Shown: positions 25,171-34,221 of the stretch, piece by piece
Layout: each line of letters begins with the position of its first letter
How positions within the stretch are numbered: position 1 is the first letter of the stretch
Source of the DNA: Flavobacteriaceae bacterium
Lineage (GTDB): Bacteria; Bacteroidota; Bacteroidia; Flavobacteriales; Flavobacteriaceae
Assembly (NCBI GenBank): GCA_013373635.1
Contig: JABXHN010000022.1
Span: forward strand, 62,001 to 126,000
Direction of reading: 5' to 3'
DNA length: 64,000 nt
Translations under genes and position numbers: made by a program
Notes under the pieces: generated by a model
The model's database searches: none
What the model was told of the DNA's origin: nothing
What the model saw: only the letters and a program-made list of their open reading frames with translations

Positions 25171-26842
25171 GAAACTCCTTGCTGTTATTTAATTGATCAG
25201 TAACTACCACGCGAAGATGGTAAGAATTGTTGTCCCCTGCAATTTTATCGTCAAAATTATAAGTTAAGGTTTGATCCTTGGGCTCGTATTCTAATAAAAT
25301 CCATTGATCGTTCATATATCCTTCATAGGATTTTATACCACTTTCAACATCTTCAGTTTTGAGAATTAGTTTGCTGTAGTAGTTGAGGAGCTCTCCATCT
25401 TTAAAGTTTTTGGGCTTAATAGAAGGAGGAATACTGTCAAATTTAATTTGATAAACCCCCATATTGTTAACCCCAGCGATTAGTTTGCCATCCTTTTGCT
25501 CACTATTTACAAAGGTAAAACTCTGATCTCGCGTTTTAATTCCTAAGAAAGCAAAAGGTCTTAAAGACGCATCTATTGAATCTAAAGAAAATTCAACTTT
25601 TATGGGTGTTTTAATATAAAGGTTGTCAGGACTGAGTTCTAACTGGTTCGCCTCTGAAGAAATCAGAACATCTTCTGGTTCGTAAAAGGTATTTTTTTTG
25701 AAATGAACATTGACATTTGAAAAAGTTAGACGCTTCTCATTTTGAGGATTTATGGTGATAGCACCTTCTAATTTTTCCTTTTTGATTTCCGCTTCCATTT
25801 CTTGATATTCGATGGGGACCTTGATGATAGTTTTGTTTGATGCTGCGTCAAAAAGGTGAATTTCGAGAGTGTCCTTGGTGGTTTGATCAACTTTTATGGT
25901 GCCGTTATCAATGGACTGTTCATAGAGCACTAGGTTGCTGTAATCCTTTTTAAACAAAAACATGATGCGTTCTCTAAAGCGCACTAAATGCTTGTAATCC
26001 ATCAGGGTATTGATGTGTTTAGAGTCTTCAAATGAGAAGTGATTAAAACGCATTCTCATAAGTAGTTGGTCTTTAAATAGTTGATCGACTTTGTAGAGTC
26101 CATTGTGATTTGCAGCCAAATCTTGTCGGTCATAAGCCTTGATACCAAAGCCGATTTGACCTTTAGCAGAAACCTTATTGGCGATATAACTTCCGTCTTT
26201 TTGTCTGCTAAAAGGAATCTGAACTTTGAGTTCACTTTTATTAATCACAGCGTCACTACTGATGGGATAGGCAAAGAGTTTTTGCAGTACTGGTGGATTC
26301 GTGTCTTTGATATCGATATCGAACAGTAAGGGATTTTGAGGATTGGAATTTGTGGATTCTCTGAGCTCAAAATGTAAATGAGGTGCAGTAGAACCTCCAG
26401 TGTTTCCAGAGAAAGCAATCAATTGACCTTTTTCAACTGGAAATTGATCAGGTTTTAAAAAGGTTTCAATTGTAAAGCTTTGCTTTTGATATTGAAGTTC
26501 TTTAATATAGCTCTCTATCTCTGGTGAAAATTTTTGAAGATGGGCATATACTGATGTAAGTCCATTGGGATGTGTGATATACAGAGCCTTACCATAGCCA
26601 CTAGTCGAAATTTTAATTCTAGAAACATAACCCTGATTGACCGATAGGACTGACAATCCCTCTCTGTGATAGGTTTTAATATCCAATCCAGCGTGGAAAT
26701 GACCGGTCCTCAATTCTCCAAAATTTCCTGCTAAGATCAAGGGTATCTTAAGAGGTGGATGTGGAGGATTGTTGATTAACTGAGCTTTTAATGGTAGCAT
26801 CAGAGGTAAAGCAACAAGAATTAGATAAAGGGTTTTTCTCAT
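25145..26842 (-). CDS. M23-family metallopeptidase
   Basis: The 565-residue exported protein has a signal peptide (1-20, ending LKA) and an N-terminal LytM/peptidase M23 domain. The zinc ligands are seen as FHAGLD (His50, Asp54) and HLH (155-157), with His101 in YAHL as the general base, so the site looks intact. It would cleave peptidoglycan cross-bridges or peptides in the periplasm. Residues about 200-565 form a long beta-rich region with no recognised catalytic domain. A TAAATTTG box lies 5 bases before the ATG. It overlaps the downstream secreted-protein gene. Confidence 0.88.
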   Translation of the reverse strand: MRKTLYLILVALPLMLPLKAQLINNPPHPPLKIPLILAGNFGELRTGHFHAGLDIKTYHREGLSVLSVNQGYVSRIKISTSGYGKALYITHPNGLTSVYAHLQKFSPEIESYIKELQYQKQSFTIETFLKPDQFPVEKGQLIAFSGNTGGSTAPHLHFELRESTNSNPQNPLLFDIDIKDTNPPVLQKLFAYPISSDAVINKSELKVQIPFSRQKDGSYIANKVSAKGQIGFGIKAYDRQDLAANHNGLYKVDQLFKDQLLMRMRFNHFSFEDSKHINTLMDYKHLVRFRERIMFLFKKDYSNLVLYEQSIDNGTIKVDQTTKDTLEIHLFDAASNKTIIKVPIEYQEMEAEIKKEKLEGAITINPQNEKRLTFSNVNVHFKKNTFYEPEDVLISSEANQLELSPDNLYIKTPIKVEFSLDSIDASLRPFAFLGIKTRDQSFTFVNSEQKDGKLIAGVNNMGVYQIKFDSIPPSIKPKNFKDGELLNYYSKLILKTEDVESGIKSYEGYMNDQWILLEYEPKDQTLTYNFDDKIAGDNNSYHLRVVVTDQLNNSKEFHAYFKKKK

Positions 26843-26847
26843 AGTTT

Positions 26848-26855
26848 CAAATTTA
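26848..26855 (-). promoter_or_regulatory. -7 element of the M23 peptidase gene
   Basis: Minus-strand TAAATTTG ends 5 bases before the ATG at 26842, implying a leaderless or near-leaderless transcript if it is the real promoter. Confidence 0.4.
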
Positions 26856-26958
26856 AAAATTATTGATTAAACAAATACCTATTGTATTTTAAATACTACA
26901 ATTTTAAATCTCTAGAGATATATGTGTTAAATCGCAATGATAATTCAGTAGAAATCTC

Positions 26959-26966
26959 TACTTTTG
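26959..26966 (+). promoter_or_regulatory. -7 element of the zapB-like/zapA operon
   Basis: TACTTTTG matches TAnnTTTG and lies 19 bases before the start of the coiled-coil gene at 26986. Confidence 0.55.
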
Positions 26967-26985
26967 TTAAAACGCATAGTTGTAG

Positions 26986-27276
26986 ATGAGTGATTTTGTT
27001 TCCCTTGTAACGTCTCTAGAAATCAAGTTAAAAAAGCTGATTGAAAGACTTAACACTGAAGAAAAGAAGAACCAGATGTTGAGTGTTGAACTAGAAAATC
27101 TAAAGGATCACAAAAAGCATCTTGAGCAAGAGCTCAAAAGTTGGGAAGACCAATACAATGCTTTAAAACTCGCTAATTCTATGTTGGGCAGTGATAACAA
27201 CACTACCGAAGCTAAATTGAAGATTAACACATTAATAAAAGAGTTGGACCATTGTATTGGTTCGCTCTCTGCATAA
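26986..27276 (+). CDS. Coiled-coil protein upstream of zapA (ZapB-like)
   Basis: The 96-residue protein is highly charged and predicted to be almost entirely alpha-helical, with a continuous heptad pattern from about residue 8 to 65 (LEIKLKKLIERL, LENLKDHKKHLEQELKSW). It ends one base before zapA and is certainly co-transcribed. The size, coiled-coil character and position suggest a ZapB-like partner that links ZapA-decorated FtsZ filaments, but sequence identity with proteobacterial ZapB is not evident, so no symbol is assigned. Confidence 0.75.
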   Translation: MSDFVSLVTSLEIKLKKLIERLNTEEKKNQMLSVELENLKDHKKHLEQELKSWEDQYNALKLANSMLGSDNNTTEAKLKINTLIKELDHCIGSLSA

Positions 27277-27277
27277 A

Positions 27278-27568
27278 ATGGCAGATAAGTTAAAGATAAA
27301 ACTTTCCATTGCCGATAGAGTGTATCCATTGACGATACATCCTAAGCAAGAAGAGGGTTTGAGAAAGGCTGCAAAAGAGATTGAACAGCTTGCGAAAAAC
27401 TTTGAGAAGAATTATGCAGTAAGAGATAAACAAGATGTTTTGGCGATGTGTGCCTTACATTTTGCCTCTAAATTGGAACAACAACAGATCGATGAAGATC
27501 AGATGTCGGACCAAACTCGTGAACGCTTAAACGCACTTCACACAATCTTAGATGAGGTTTTGGATTAG
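27278..27568 (+). CDS. zapA: Cell division protein ZapA
   Basis: The 96-residue protein starting MADKLKIKLSIADRVYPL has the ZapA layout: a small N-terminal globular part (1-45) with the typical LTIHPKQEEGLRKAAKEI, then a long dimerisation/tetramerisation helix (50-96). ZapA cross-links FtsZ protofilaments at the septum. An in-frame start seven codons upstream exists but overlaps the preceding stop region, and the family begins at MADKLKI. The 6S RNA gene follows directly, as zapA and ssrS are adjacent in many bacteria. Confidence 0.9.
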   Translation: MADKLKIKLSIADRVYPLTIHPKQEEGLRKAAKEIEQLAKNFEKNYAVRDKQDVLAMCALHFASKLEQQQIDEDQMSDQTRERLNALHTILDEVLD

Positions 27569-27596
27569 ATACGTTCTTTAAAATAAAATAAAGTTA

Positions 27597-27760
27597 TTGC
27601 CCACATTAATACTTATTTGACAAACTCAACGTTACATGAATTAAAAAAGGTGAGTCGAGATTGTTAGGATATGCCTGCTTGACTGGAAATCCGACCATTC
27701 TGTTAACCTTAAACCTGTTTAAAGGAGTTTGTTCATTTCTATTGATGTGGGTTTTTTTTT
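27597..27760 (+). ncRNA. ssrS: 6S RNA (flavobacterial type)
   Basis: The 211-base gap between zapA and rny holds a roughly 160-nt rod-like RNA. Its ends pair as a 12-bp helix, 27600-27611 (CCCACATTAATA) with 27740-27751 (TATTGATGTGGG), including one G-U. A second helix joins 27620-27627 (ACAAACTC) with 27725-27732 (GAGTTTGT), and AAGGT/ACCTT-type pairing lies further in, around a large central single-stranded region. A 9-base T run ends it. 6S RNA mimics an open promoter and binds RNA polymerase holoenzyme in stationary phase. The location after zapA matches known 6S genes; sequence identity with the 6S-Flavo family was not checked. Confidence 0.78.
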
Positions 27761-27778
27761 ATATAAATAGTAAATCAA

Positions 27779-29347
27779 ATGGATAATAGTACATTAATAA
27801 TTATAGGGATTGTTGGCCTAGTGATTGGATTTGCAATCGCCAAGGTTCTTGAAAAAGGAAAGGCCTCTAAGACCATTGCTGAAGCTAAAAAAGAAGCTTC
27901 AAGCATCATTAAAATCGCTCATAAAGAGGGTGAAAACATAAAGAAAGACAAGATTTTTCAAGCAAAAGAAAAATTCTTAGAGCTCAAAGCAGAACACGAA
28001 AAGCACATCGTTGCAAAGGATAAGAAAATCAGTGAAGCTGAAAAACGAACTAGAGATAAGGAGTCTCAAGTGAGTTCAGAACTTTCTAAAAGTAAAAAAC
28101 TCAACGAGCGTCTAGAAGAACAACTCAAAGAGATTACCCACAAAAATGAATACTTAGAAAAGAGAACTGCTGAGGTGGAGAAAATGCACCAAAATCAGGT
28201 TCAACAATTAGAGGTAATTTCTGGATTGTCTGCTGATGAAGCAAAACAACAATTAGTTGAATCGCTAAAAGATGTTGCAAAAAGCGATGCGATGGCCTTC
28301 TTACAATCAAGTATGGAAGAGGCTAAACTCACTGCTCAACAGGAGGCTAAAAAAGTTATTATCAATACCATACAAAGAATCGGTACAGAAGAAGCAGTGG
28401 AGAACTGTGTGTCTGTATTTAACTTAGAATCGGATGATGTAAAGGGTAGAATTATCGGTAGAGAAGGTAGAAACATTAGAGCTATTGAAGCTGCAACTGG
28501 TGTTGAAATCATTGTTGATGATACTCCTGATGCGATTATTCTCTCTTGTTTTGACTCTGTTAGAAGAGAAGTGGCACGTTTGTCATTACACAAATTAGTA
28601 ACCGATGGAAGAATTCACCCAGCACGTATTGAGGAGGTTGTTCAAAAGACAGAGAAACAAATCGAAGAAGAAATTATCGATATAGGTAAGCGTACTGTGA
28701 TCGATTTAGGAATACACGGATTACACCCTGAACTTATTAGAGCTGTAGGTAGAATGCGTTATCGTTCTTCATATGGGCAAAATTTACTTCAGCACTCTAG
28801 AGAAGTTGCAAAACTTTGTGGAGTGATGGCGGCAGAAATGGGGCTCAATGCTAAATTGGCTAAAAGAGCAGGTCTTCTACACGATATTGGTAAAGTTCCT
28901 AATACAGAAGCTGAAGTAGAAACTCCTCACGCAATCTTAGGAATGCAATGGGCAGAGAAGTACGGAGAAAAGCCAGATGTTTGCAATGCTATTGGAGCTC
29001 ACCACGACGAGGTAGAAATGAAATCCTTGATCGCTCCAATCGTACAAGTTTGTGATGCGATCTCAGGTGCACGTCCAGGAGCGAGAAGACAGGTTTTGGA
29101 TTCATATATTCAACGATTAAAAGATTTAGAGGATATTGCCTTTGGATTTAAAGGAGTTCAGAAAGCCTATGCAATTCAAGCTGGTAGAGAGCTCAGAGTA
29201 ATCGTTGAAAGTGAAAAAGTAAACGACGATAAAGCTGCTGAATTATCATTTGAAATCTCTCAAAAGATTCAAACGGATATGACCTATCCAGGACAAGTAA
29301 AGGTTACTGTAATTAGAGAAACTAGAGCAGTAAACGTAGCTAAATAA
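27779..29347 (+). CDS. rny: Ribonuclease Y
   Basis: The 522-residue membrane-anchored endoribonuclease starts mRNA decay. It has an N-terminal transmembrane helix (about 4-22), a long coiled coil (30-200), a KH RNA-binding domain (about 212-275; [16 protein letters not shown]) and an HD metal-dependent catalytic domain (about 335-430; GLLHDIGK). The length matches the family (about 520). It follows the 6S RNA gene and ends at a bidirectional terminator shared with the convergent DUF349 gene. Confidence 0.95.
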   Translation: MDNSTLIIIGIVGLVIGFAIAKVLEKGKASKTIAEAKKEASSIIKIAHKEGENIKKDKIFQAKEKFLELKAEHEKHIVAKDKKISEAEKRTRDKESQVSSELSKSKKLNERLEEQLKEITHKNEYLEKRTAEVEKMHQNQVQQLEVISGLSADEAKQQLVESLKDVAKSDAMAFLQSSMEEAKLTAQQEAKKVIINTIQRIGTEEAVENCVSVFNLESDDVKGRIIGREGRNIRAIEAATGVEIIVDDTPDAIILSCFDSVRREVARLSLHKLVTDGRIHPARIEEVVQKTEKQIEEEIIDIGKRTVIDLGIHGLHPELIRAVGRMRYRSSYGQNLLQHSREVAKLCGVMAAEMGLNAKLAKRAGLLHDIGKVPNTEAEVETPHAILGMQWAEKYGEKPDVCNAIGAHHDEVEMKSLIAPIVQVCDAISGARPGARRQVLDSYIQRLKDLEDIAFGFKGVQKAYAIQAGRELRVIVESEKVNDDKAAELSFEISQKIQTDMTYPGQVKVTVIRETRAVNVAK

Positions 29348-29370
29348 AACAGACAAATTGTTATAATTAA

Positions 29371-29405
29371 AAAAGACCTAAGTAATCTTAGGTCTTTTTT
29401 TGTAT
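29371..29405. terminator. Bidirectional terminator between rny and the DUF349 gene
   Basis: AAAAGACCTAAG (29371-29382) and CTTAGGTCTTTT (29387-29398) form a 12-bp stem with a TAAT loop, flanked by a T run on the plus strand and an A run (T on minus). It lies between convergent rny and the DUF349 gene and can serve both. Confidence 0.88.
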
Positions 29406-29424
29406 TTGAATAATTGTTTTTTAC

Positions 29425-31419
29425 TTATTCTTCAGTAGTTTTTTCAGAAGATTCATCTTGATCTACTTCATTTTCTTTATCGAATTGGTGGGATAAGATA
29501 TTTAAACTCTTCAATTTTTCTTTTAGTAAATCAACTTTCTCTTTTCTAGCCTCAATTTTATTGTGAACATCTTTAACTAAAGGAGAGTCGTCTGAAGCAT
29601 TCGAAAAGAATTCAAGGTTGTTTTCTAATTGTCTTATTTCAGCCTTTTCCTCATCGATCTTTCTCTTGATAAATGATTTCTCTCTCTTAACTTCATACTC
29701 TTGATTTTCAGACTTTTTGATTGCATCAAGAGTGTTTTCATACTTGATTATTTCAGCTTCTTTTGGATCGATACCCAATTCTTTTAGACGAGCTTCAAAG
29801 GCTTTGTTGAATTTGTCTTCGATATTCTTTTTGTTTCTTGGTACGTATCCAACGCTATTCCAAGACTCACTAATTGATTTAAGAGTTTCTAAATCTTTTT
29901 CTTGATCTTTAGAAGTCTTAAATTTTTCAATCTTGAGAATGAGCTCTTCTTTCTTTTTTAGATTTTCTAACTCAACTTTTTGATGACTGTTTTTAGAAGC
30001 GTGTAATTGATCGAAGTAATGATTACAAGCGGCCTTGAATTCCTTCCAGATTTTATCGGAATGTTTTCTAGGTACATGTCCTATTTTCTTCCACTCTGAT
30101 TGAATGCGTTTCATCTCTTTTGTAGACGCACTCCAGTCTTGACTGTCTTTTAAAGATATTGCTATTTCTAATAGAGCTCTCTTTTTAGTGAGATTGTCTT
30201 GTTGATCCTTTTTGATCTCTTTGTAAAACTTGTTTTTAGCTCTATTAAAAGCTCTGGTAGCCTCTTTAAATCGCTTCCAAGTGGCTTCGTTTTTTTTAGA
30301 AGGAACTTTTCCAGCTTTAAAAAACTGATCTCTGAGCTGTTCGATTTCTTTGATTTGTTTTTGAACACCTTTGTGTGAATCTGAAATAGCATTAGCTATT
30401 GCAAGAATTTTGTCAGAAATTTTATTTTTTGCTTCTAAATTGCCTTCATAGGACTTTTCGATGTTAGCAAAATGTTCTTGTCTCTTATCGTGAATTAATT
30501 TAGTGGCATTGCTAAAACGCTCCCAAATTTCTTCTCTTTTTTCTTTGTCAACTGGTCCTAATTCTTCTTTCCAAATCTTGTGTAGCGTTTGAAGCTCGTG
30601 AAATGCTTTGCCGATATTTTCTTCTGTAGCTAAAGCTTCAGCCTTTTCGATTAGTTTAAGTTTTTCTTCGAGATTGTGTTTAAAATCTAGATCTCTCAAT
30701 TCTCTATTGAGATTTAAGAAATCGTAAAAGATCTCAATATGGTGGTGATAGGTTCTCCAAACATTGTTGTATTCACCTCTAGGTACAGGACCTGCGGTCT
30801 TCCATTGAGCTTGAATATCTTTAAAATTGTGATAGGTAGTATTGATATCCTCTTCGACATTCACCAAGCCTTTTAAACTTTCAATTAGTTCTAATCGGTG
30901 TACTAGATTTGCTTTGAGTTGCGTTTCTAGGTTTTTATAGTATTGATCTCTTTTTTCGCGATATTCTTTATAGAGTTCGTTAAATTGGCGTTTAGCAACT
31001 GAAGAATATCTAAAATCAATTTCATTTCCACCATTTTGGATGAACTCTTCTTTCTTTTGATCTAAAAGCTCTTGAAATTTTTGATCGAATTCGTTCTTGA
31101 TTTCATCGACGTGTTTTCTGATTGCCTGAATCTTCTCATTTTTTACTAATCTTTGAAATTCACCGACAAGGTTTTCTAAAGACATAGAGTGATAATCCAA
31201 TAAGGGTATTCGATGTCGCTCCTCATTGTGATGGTCTTCGGCATCTTCAGCATTCGATTCTTCGATCGCTTCGATGTGATCGTCTTCTTTTGGACTTTCT
31301 TCTTGAATTGCTTCTGAAGATGTACTCTCAGAAATCTCTGTAGTATTCGATTCTTCTTGTTGATTAGCTTCTTGAGCTTGTTCTACTTCACTTGGAAGTT
31401 TACCGTCTTCTGATAACAT
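29425..31419 (-). CDS. DUF349-repeat protein
   Basis: The 664-residue cytoplasmic protein has an acidic, low-complexity N-terminus (1-75, rich in Glu, Ser and Gln) followed by multiple DUF349 helical repeats (about 110-590), each carrying a W-K/R-x-x-G or I-W-x-x-F pattern such as QWKTAGPVPRGEYNNVWRTY and EWKKIGHVPRKHSDKIWKEF. The C-terminus is a coiled coil ending in an acidic tail. DUF349 proteins are long helical rods of unknown function, abundant in Bacteroidota. The gene is alone between terminator and aroE run. Confidence 0.88.
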   Translation of the reverse strand: MLSEDGKLPSEVEQAQEANQQEESNTTEISESTSSEAIQEESPKEDDHIEAIEESNAEDAEDHHNEERHRIPLLDYHSMSLENLVGEFQRLVKNEKIQAIRKHVDEIKNEFDQKFQELLDQKKEEFIQNGGNEIDFRYSSVAKRQFNELYKEYREKRDQYYKNLETQLKANLVHRLELIESLKGLVNVEEDINTTYHNFKDIQAQWKTAGPVPRGEYNNVWRTYHHHIEIFYDFLNLNRELRDLDFKHNLEEKLKLIEKAEALATEENIGKAFHELQTLHKIWKEELGPVDKEKREEIWERFSNATKLIHDKRQEHFANIEKSYEGNLEAKNKISDKILAIANAISDSHKGVQKQIKEIEQLRDQFFKAGKVPSKKNEATWKRFKEATRAFNRAKNKFYKEIKKDQQDNLTKKRALLEIAISLKDSQDWSASTKEMKRIQSEWKKIGHVPRKHSDKIWKEFKAACNHYFDQLHASKNSHQKVELENLKKKEELILKIEKFKTSKDQEKDLETLKSISESWNSVGYVPRNKKNIEDKFNKAFEARLKELGIDPKEAEIIKYENTLDAIKKSENQEYEVKREKSFIKRKIDEEKAEIRQLENNLEFFSNASDDSPLVKDVHNKIEARKEKVDLLKEKLKSLNILSHQFDKENEVDQDESSEKTTEE

Positions 31420-31527
31420 TTTTTTAATGTTTAGGGATCAATTTCGAAGTAAGATACTAACAAGCGCGTAAATAGCAAAGACTTGTTGATTAGAATTTTA
31501 AATAAGCCCTATAAGTTTATGAGAACT

Positions 31528-32274
31528 TTAAGAGTTCCAGAGTTCCCAAGCCTTCTCAGCCTGACCTATCAACATCTGATATCCATTGGAAGTTTGGGCT
31601 CCTCTTTGGGCTCCTTCTTTGAGAAATGCTGTTTGTTCAGGGTTGTAAATTAAATCGAATAACAAGAACTCTGAGGTGATTCCCTCATAAGGTAATTGAG
31701 GTTTTTGATCGATATTGGGATAGGTTCCCACAGGAGAACAATTGATGATCAGTGGATGATGCACTAGTTTATCTGCCTTAAGACGGTCATATGTAAGCTG
31801 CCCTTCTTTTGGATTTCTAGAAACGAATAGATAATCGATGCCAAGTTTCTTTAAAACATAGGCTACCGCTTTCGATGCGCCTCCTGTTCCGAGAATCAAA
31901 GCCGAACAGTGATGAGGTTTTAAATAGGGTTCTAAAGCCTTCTGAAACCCATAGGCATCGGTATTATAACCGATAAGCCCCTCATTGGTTTTTTTTATCG
32001 TATTGACAGCTCCAATTTCTTTAGCTTCTTCAGACAACTGATCCAAATAAGGAATAATTTCTTGTTTGTAGGGTATGGTGACATTAAAGCCACATAGATG
32101 TTCTTGAACTACGACTTTTGTTTTAAATTCTTCTATGGTTTGCAGGTCAAAATTCTCATAGGAATGGTTGAGAAGTCCTAATTCTTTAAATTTTTCTGTA
32201 AAATAACCTCTTGAAAAAGAATAATCAATATTCCTTCCAATCAATCCAAATCTATTTTTTTTGTTTTGATCCAT
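31528..32274 (-). CDS. aroE: Shikimate dehydrogenase
   Basis: The 248-residue enzyme reduces 3-dehydroshikimate to shikimate with NADPH in the chorismate pathway. Substrate-site residues are visible in the N-terminal domain: SFSRGYF (18-24, shikimate-binding), NVTIPYKQ with the catalytic Lys near 66, and GAVNTI near 87. The nucleotide-binding glycine loop GTGGASKAV lies near 128-136. It is somewhat shorter than E. coli AroE (272). Its start lies 23 bases inside the end of the upstream DUF368 gene, so translation is coupled. Confidence 0.93.
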   Translation of the reverse strand: MDQNKKNRFGLIGRNIDYSFSRGYFTEKFKELGLLNHSYENFDLQTIEEFKTKVVVQEHLCGFNVTIPYKQEIIPYLDQLSEEAKEIGAVNTIKKTNEGLIGYNTDAYGFQKALEPYLKPHHCSALILGTGGASKAVAYVLKKLGIDYLFVSRNPKEGQLTYDRLKADKLVHHPLIINCSPVGTYPNIDQKPQLPYEGITSEFLLFDLIYNPEQTAFLKEGAQRGAQTSNGYQMLIGQAEKAWELWNS

Positions 32275-33265
32275 AGTGTTCTAATGTAATTAATACAAGG
32301 ACTCCAATGAGTATAAAGCCCATGGCATACAAATTATCTTTTGTGCTTAAATCTGGAAGGAAACGATTGTAGTTGTAAAGAATTTTGTTTCCATCCGTAT
32401 CGAGAATGAACTGTCCAAGTTCATCTTTCATATATTGAAGTTTTTTCCAGGGCCATACAACACCTAAAGAACCACTGATAAAGCCAATGATGGTGGCTGT
32501 TGTTATTTTTTGATAGTGTTTGAGTACATAATTGATCAAATGTGATAAACTGACTAATCCCACGATAGAACCCAGTGTGAAAACGGCAATAATTTTTAAA
32601 TAATTAAGGTTTTCAGGAACTTCAAAAAAAGCTAAATCCCAAGAAAACAATGCGATGATGGCATTTAAAAGGGCGTTGACCGACTCAACCATCAGCAGAA
32701 CGTAATTTCCCATAAGTATGAGAATGAATGAACCTGATAGGCCTGGAAGCGTCATTCCAGAAACTCCTATAAAGCCACAGAAGAAAACAAATAAGAGATT
32801 GTCGTTCTGTTGTGCGGGATCTAAAGAACTAATTATGATACCAAGTAGTAAGCCCATCAAGGCGTATCCCATACTTGTGCGATCCCACTGCTTAAAGTCT
32901 TTTCCGATATAGTAGATCGATCCGAGAATCATTCCAAAAAACAGAGACCATACCAGTAGGGGAGCAGTGGATAGAAAGTGATCAATAACTAGAGAAACAC
33001 TAAAATAGCTAAATACCATTCCAGATATGATATAGAGCATAAATCCTCCGTTGACATAGGTGAACAGTGACCTAAACCTGCCGTTGAAAAGAAGTATAAG
33101 TGCCTTGAAGTTAATTTTGGTCAACGAATAAATAAACTCTGAGTAAAATCCTGCTACAAAGGCAACAATGCCACCAGACACTCCTGGGACCTTATTGGCA
33201 GCACCCATTCCAAGCCCCTTGATAAAGAGAAAAAATTTATCGATAAGACTTCTTGATTGTGCCAT
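32252..33265 (-). CDS. DUF368-family membrane protein, copy 2 (polyprenyl-phosphate translocase-like)
   Basis: The 337-residue polytopic protein has about eight to nine membrane helices and the two family-defining inverted-repeat motifs GAANKVPGVSGG (about 20-31) and SGMTLPGLSGSF (about 170-180). DUF368 proteins (PopT group) flip the carrier lipid undecaprenyl phosphate back across the inner membrane so it can be reused for peptidoglycan, LPS and teichoic-type polymer synthesis. It lies one base downstream of a paralog with the same motifs and overlaps aroE. The division of labour between the two copies is not known. Confidence 0.85.
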   Translation of the reverse strand: MAQSRSLIDKFFLFIKGLGMGAANKVPGVSGGIVAFVAGFYSEFIYSLTKINFKALILLFNGRFRSLFTYVNGGFMLYIISGMVFSYFSVSLVIDHFLSTAPLLVWSLFFGMILGSIYYIGKDFKQWDRTSMGYALMGLLLGIIISSLDPAQQNDNLLFVFFCGFIGVSGMTLPGLSGSFILILMGNYVLLMVESVNALLNAIIALFSWDLAFFEVPENLNYLKIIAVFTLGSIVGLVSLSHLINYVLKHYQKITTATIIGFISGSLGVVWPWKKLQYMKDELGQFILDTDGNKILYNYNRFLPDLSTKDNLYAMGFILIGVLVLITLEHYGSKQKK

Positions 33266-33266
33266 T

Positions 33267-34187
33267 TTAAGGATTTTTTCGGACTGATTTTTCCAAGATG
33301 TAAATTAATAGAAATCCTCCAACTGACAATAATAAGGCAGTTATAAATTCTGAGCTGTTTCCACTGTGAAAAGGAGATACATTTTGCTCCGCTATTATGA
33401 ACTTTTTACCGTCGATAAGTTTAGACTCTAAGACTTCTTTCCAAGGCCAAATCTTATTGAGTGAACCCAAGATAAAACCAGTCAGTAAGGCTAGAGTTAT
33501 GTTTTTATAGTGATCAAAGGTCCATTTGAGGAGTTTTGAAAAACTCAATAGGCCGACAATGGCTCCTGCACCGACAATTGCAATGGTTTGTAGATCTCTT
33601 TGATGGACGGCATTGAGAACCGTTTCATAGGAACCGAGTAATACCAGGATAAAGGACCCTGAAATACCAGGAAGAATCATCGCACAAATCGCCAATGCTC
33701 CAGACAAAAACAAATACCAAGGATTATCGACATAGGCTCCAACTTTAAGTTGAGTGATGTACAAGGCGATCAGTACCCCTAATACTAGTGAAATCCATGA
33801 ACCTGCTTTGGAACGATCGATATCTTTTCCTACAAAAAGCACAGAGGCGAGTACCAAACCAAAGAAAAAGGACCAGAGTTCGATGGGATAATTGTGTAAT
33901 AGAAAAGAGATTCCTTTGGCAAAACTCATTACTGATATAGCGATTCCCAATAAGAGTGATGCTAGAAAATTACCATTGATCGCCTTCCAAAATTCTTTAA
34001 AACCATCCTTGAAGAGGATTTTAAGGGTTTTTAGATTCAATCGATTAATGGTTTCTAGGAGTTCTTCGTAAATCCCAGAGATAAAAGCAATAGTTCCACC
34101 TGAAACTCCAGGAACAACATCTGCAGCTCCCATAGCCATTCCCTTAAGGGTATTGAAAATGTAAAATGTTTTTGATCGTTTACTCAT
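33267..34187 (-). CDS. DUF368-family membrane protein, copy 1 (polyprenyl-phosphate translocase-like)
   Basis: The 306-residue polytopic membrane protein is a paralog of the next gene. The repeat motifs read GAADVVPGVSGG (about 21-32) and CAMILPGISGSF (about 168-179), matching DUF368 more closely than copy 2. Members transport undecaprenyl phosphate across the inner membrane for envelope polymer recycling. It starts the pair and is followed by copy 2 with a one-base gap. A TATTTTTG box five bases before its ATG may give it its own promoter in addition to transcription from the TPR gene upstream. Confidence 0.87.
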   Translation of the reverse strand: MSKRSKTFYIFNTLKGMAMGAADVVPGVSGGTIAFISGIYEELLETINRLNLKTLKILFKDGFKEFWKAINGNFLASLLLGIAISVMSFAKGISFLLHNYPIELWSFFFGLVLASVLFVGKDIDRSKAGSWISLVLGVLIALYITQLKVGAYVDNPWYLFLSGALAICAMILPGISGSFILVLLGSYETVLNAVHQRDLQTIAIVGAGAIVGLLSFSKLLKWTFDHYKNITLALLTGFILGSLNKIWPWKEVLESKLIDGKKFIIAEQNVSPFHSGNSSEFITALLLSVGGFLLIYILEKSVRKNP

Positions 34188-34192
34188 GTAAA

Positions 34193-34200
34193 CAAAAATA
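34193..34200 (-). promoter_or_regulatory. -7 element of the DUF368-DUF368-aroE operon
   Basis: Minus-strand TATTTTTG ends 5 bases before the first DUF368 ATG (34187), in the 34-base gap to the TPR gene. No TTG at proper spacing was found. Confidence 0.45.
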
Positions 34201-34221
34201 CATCAACTGAGTTAATTGGAC

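Noticed and set aside
29425-31419. DUF349 protein as an SMC or myosin-like protein because of its long helices
   Set aside because: The repeated W-K/R-x-x-G and I-W-x-x-F units identify DUF349 repeats, and no ATP-binding motif is present.
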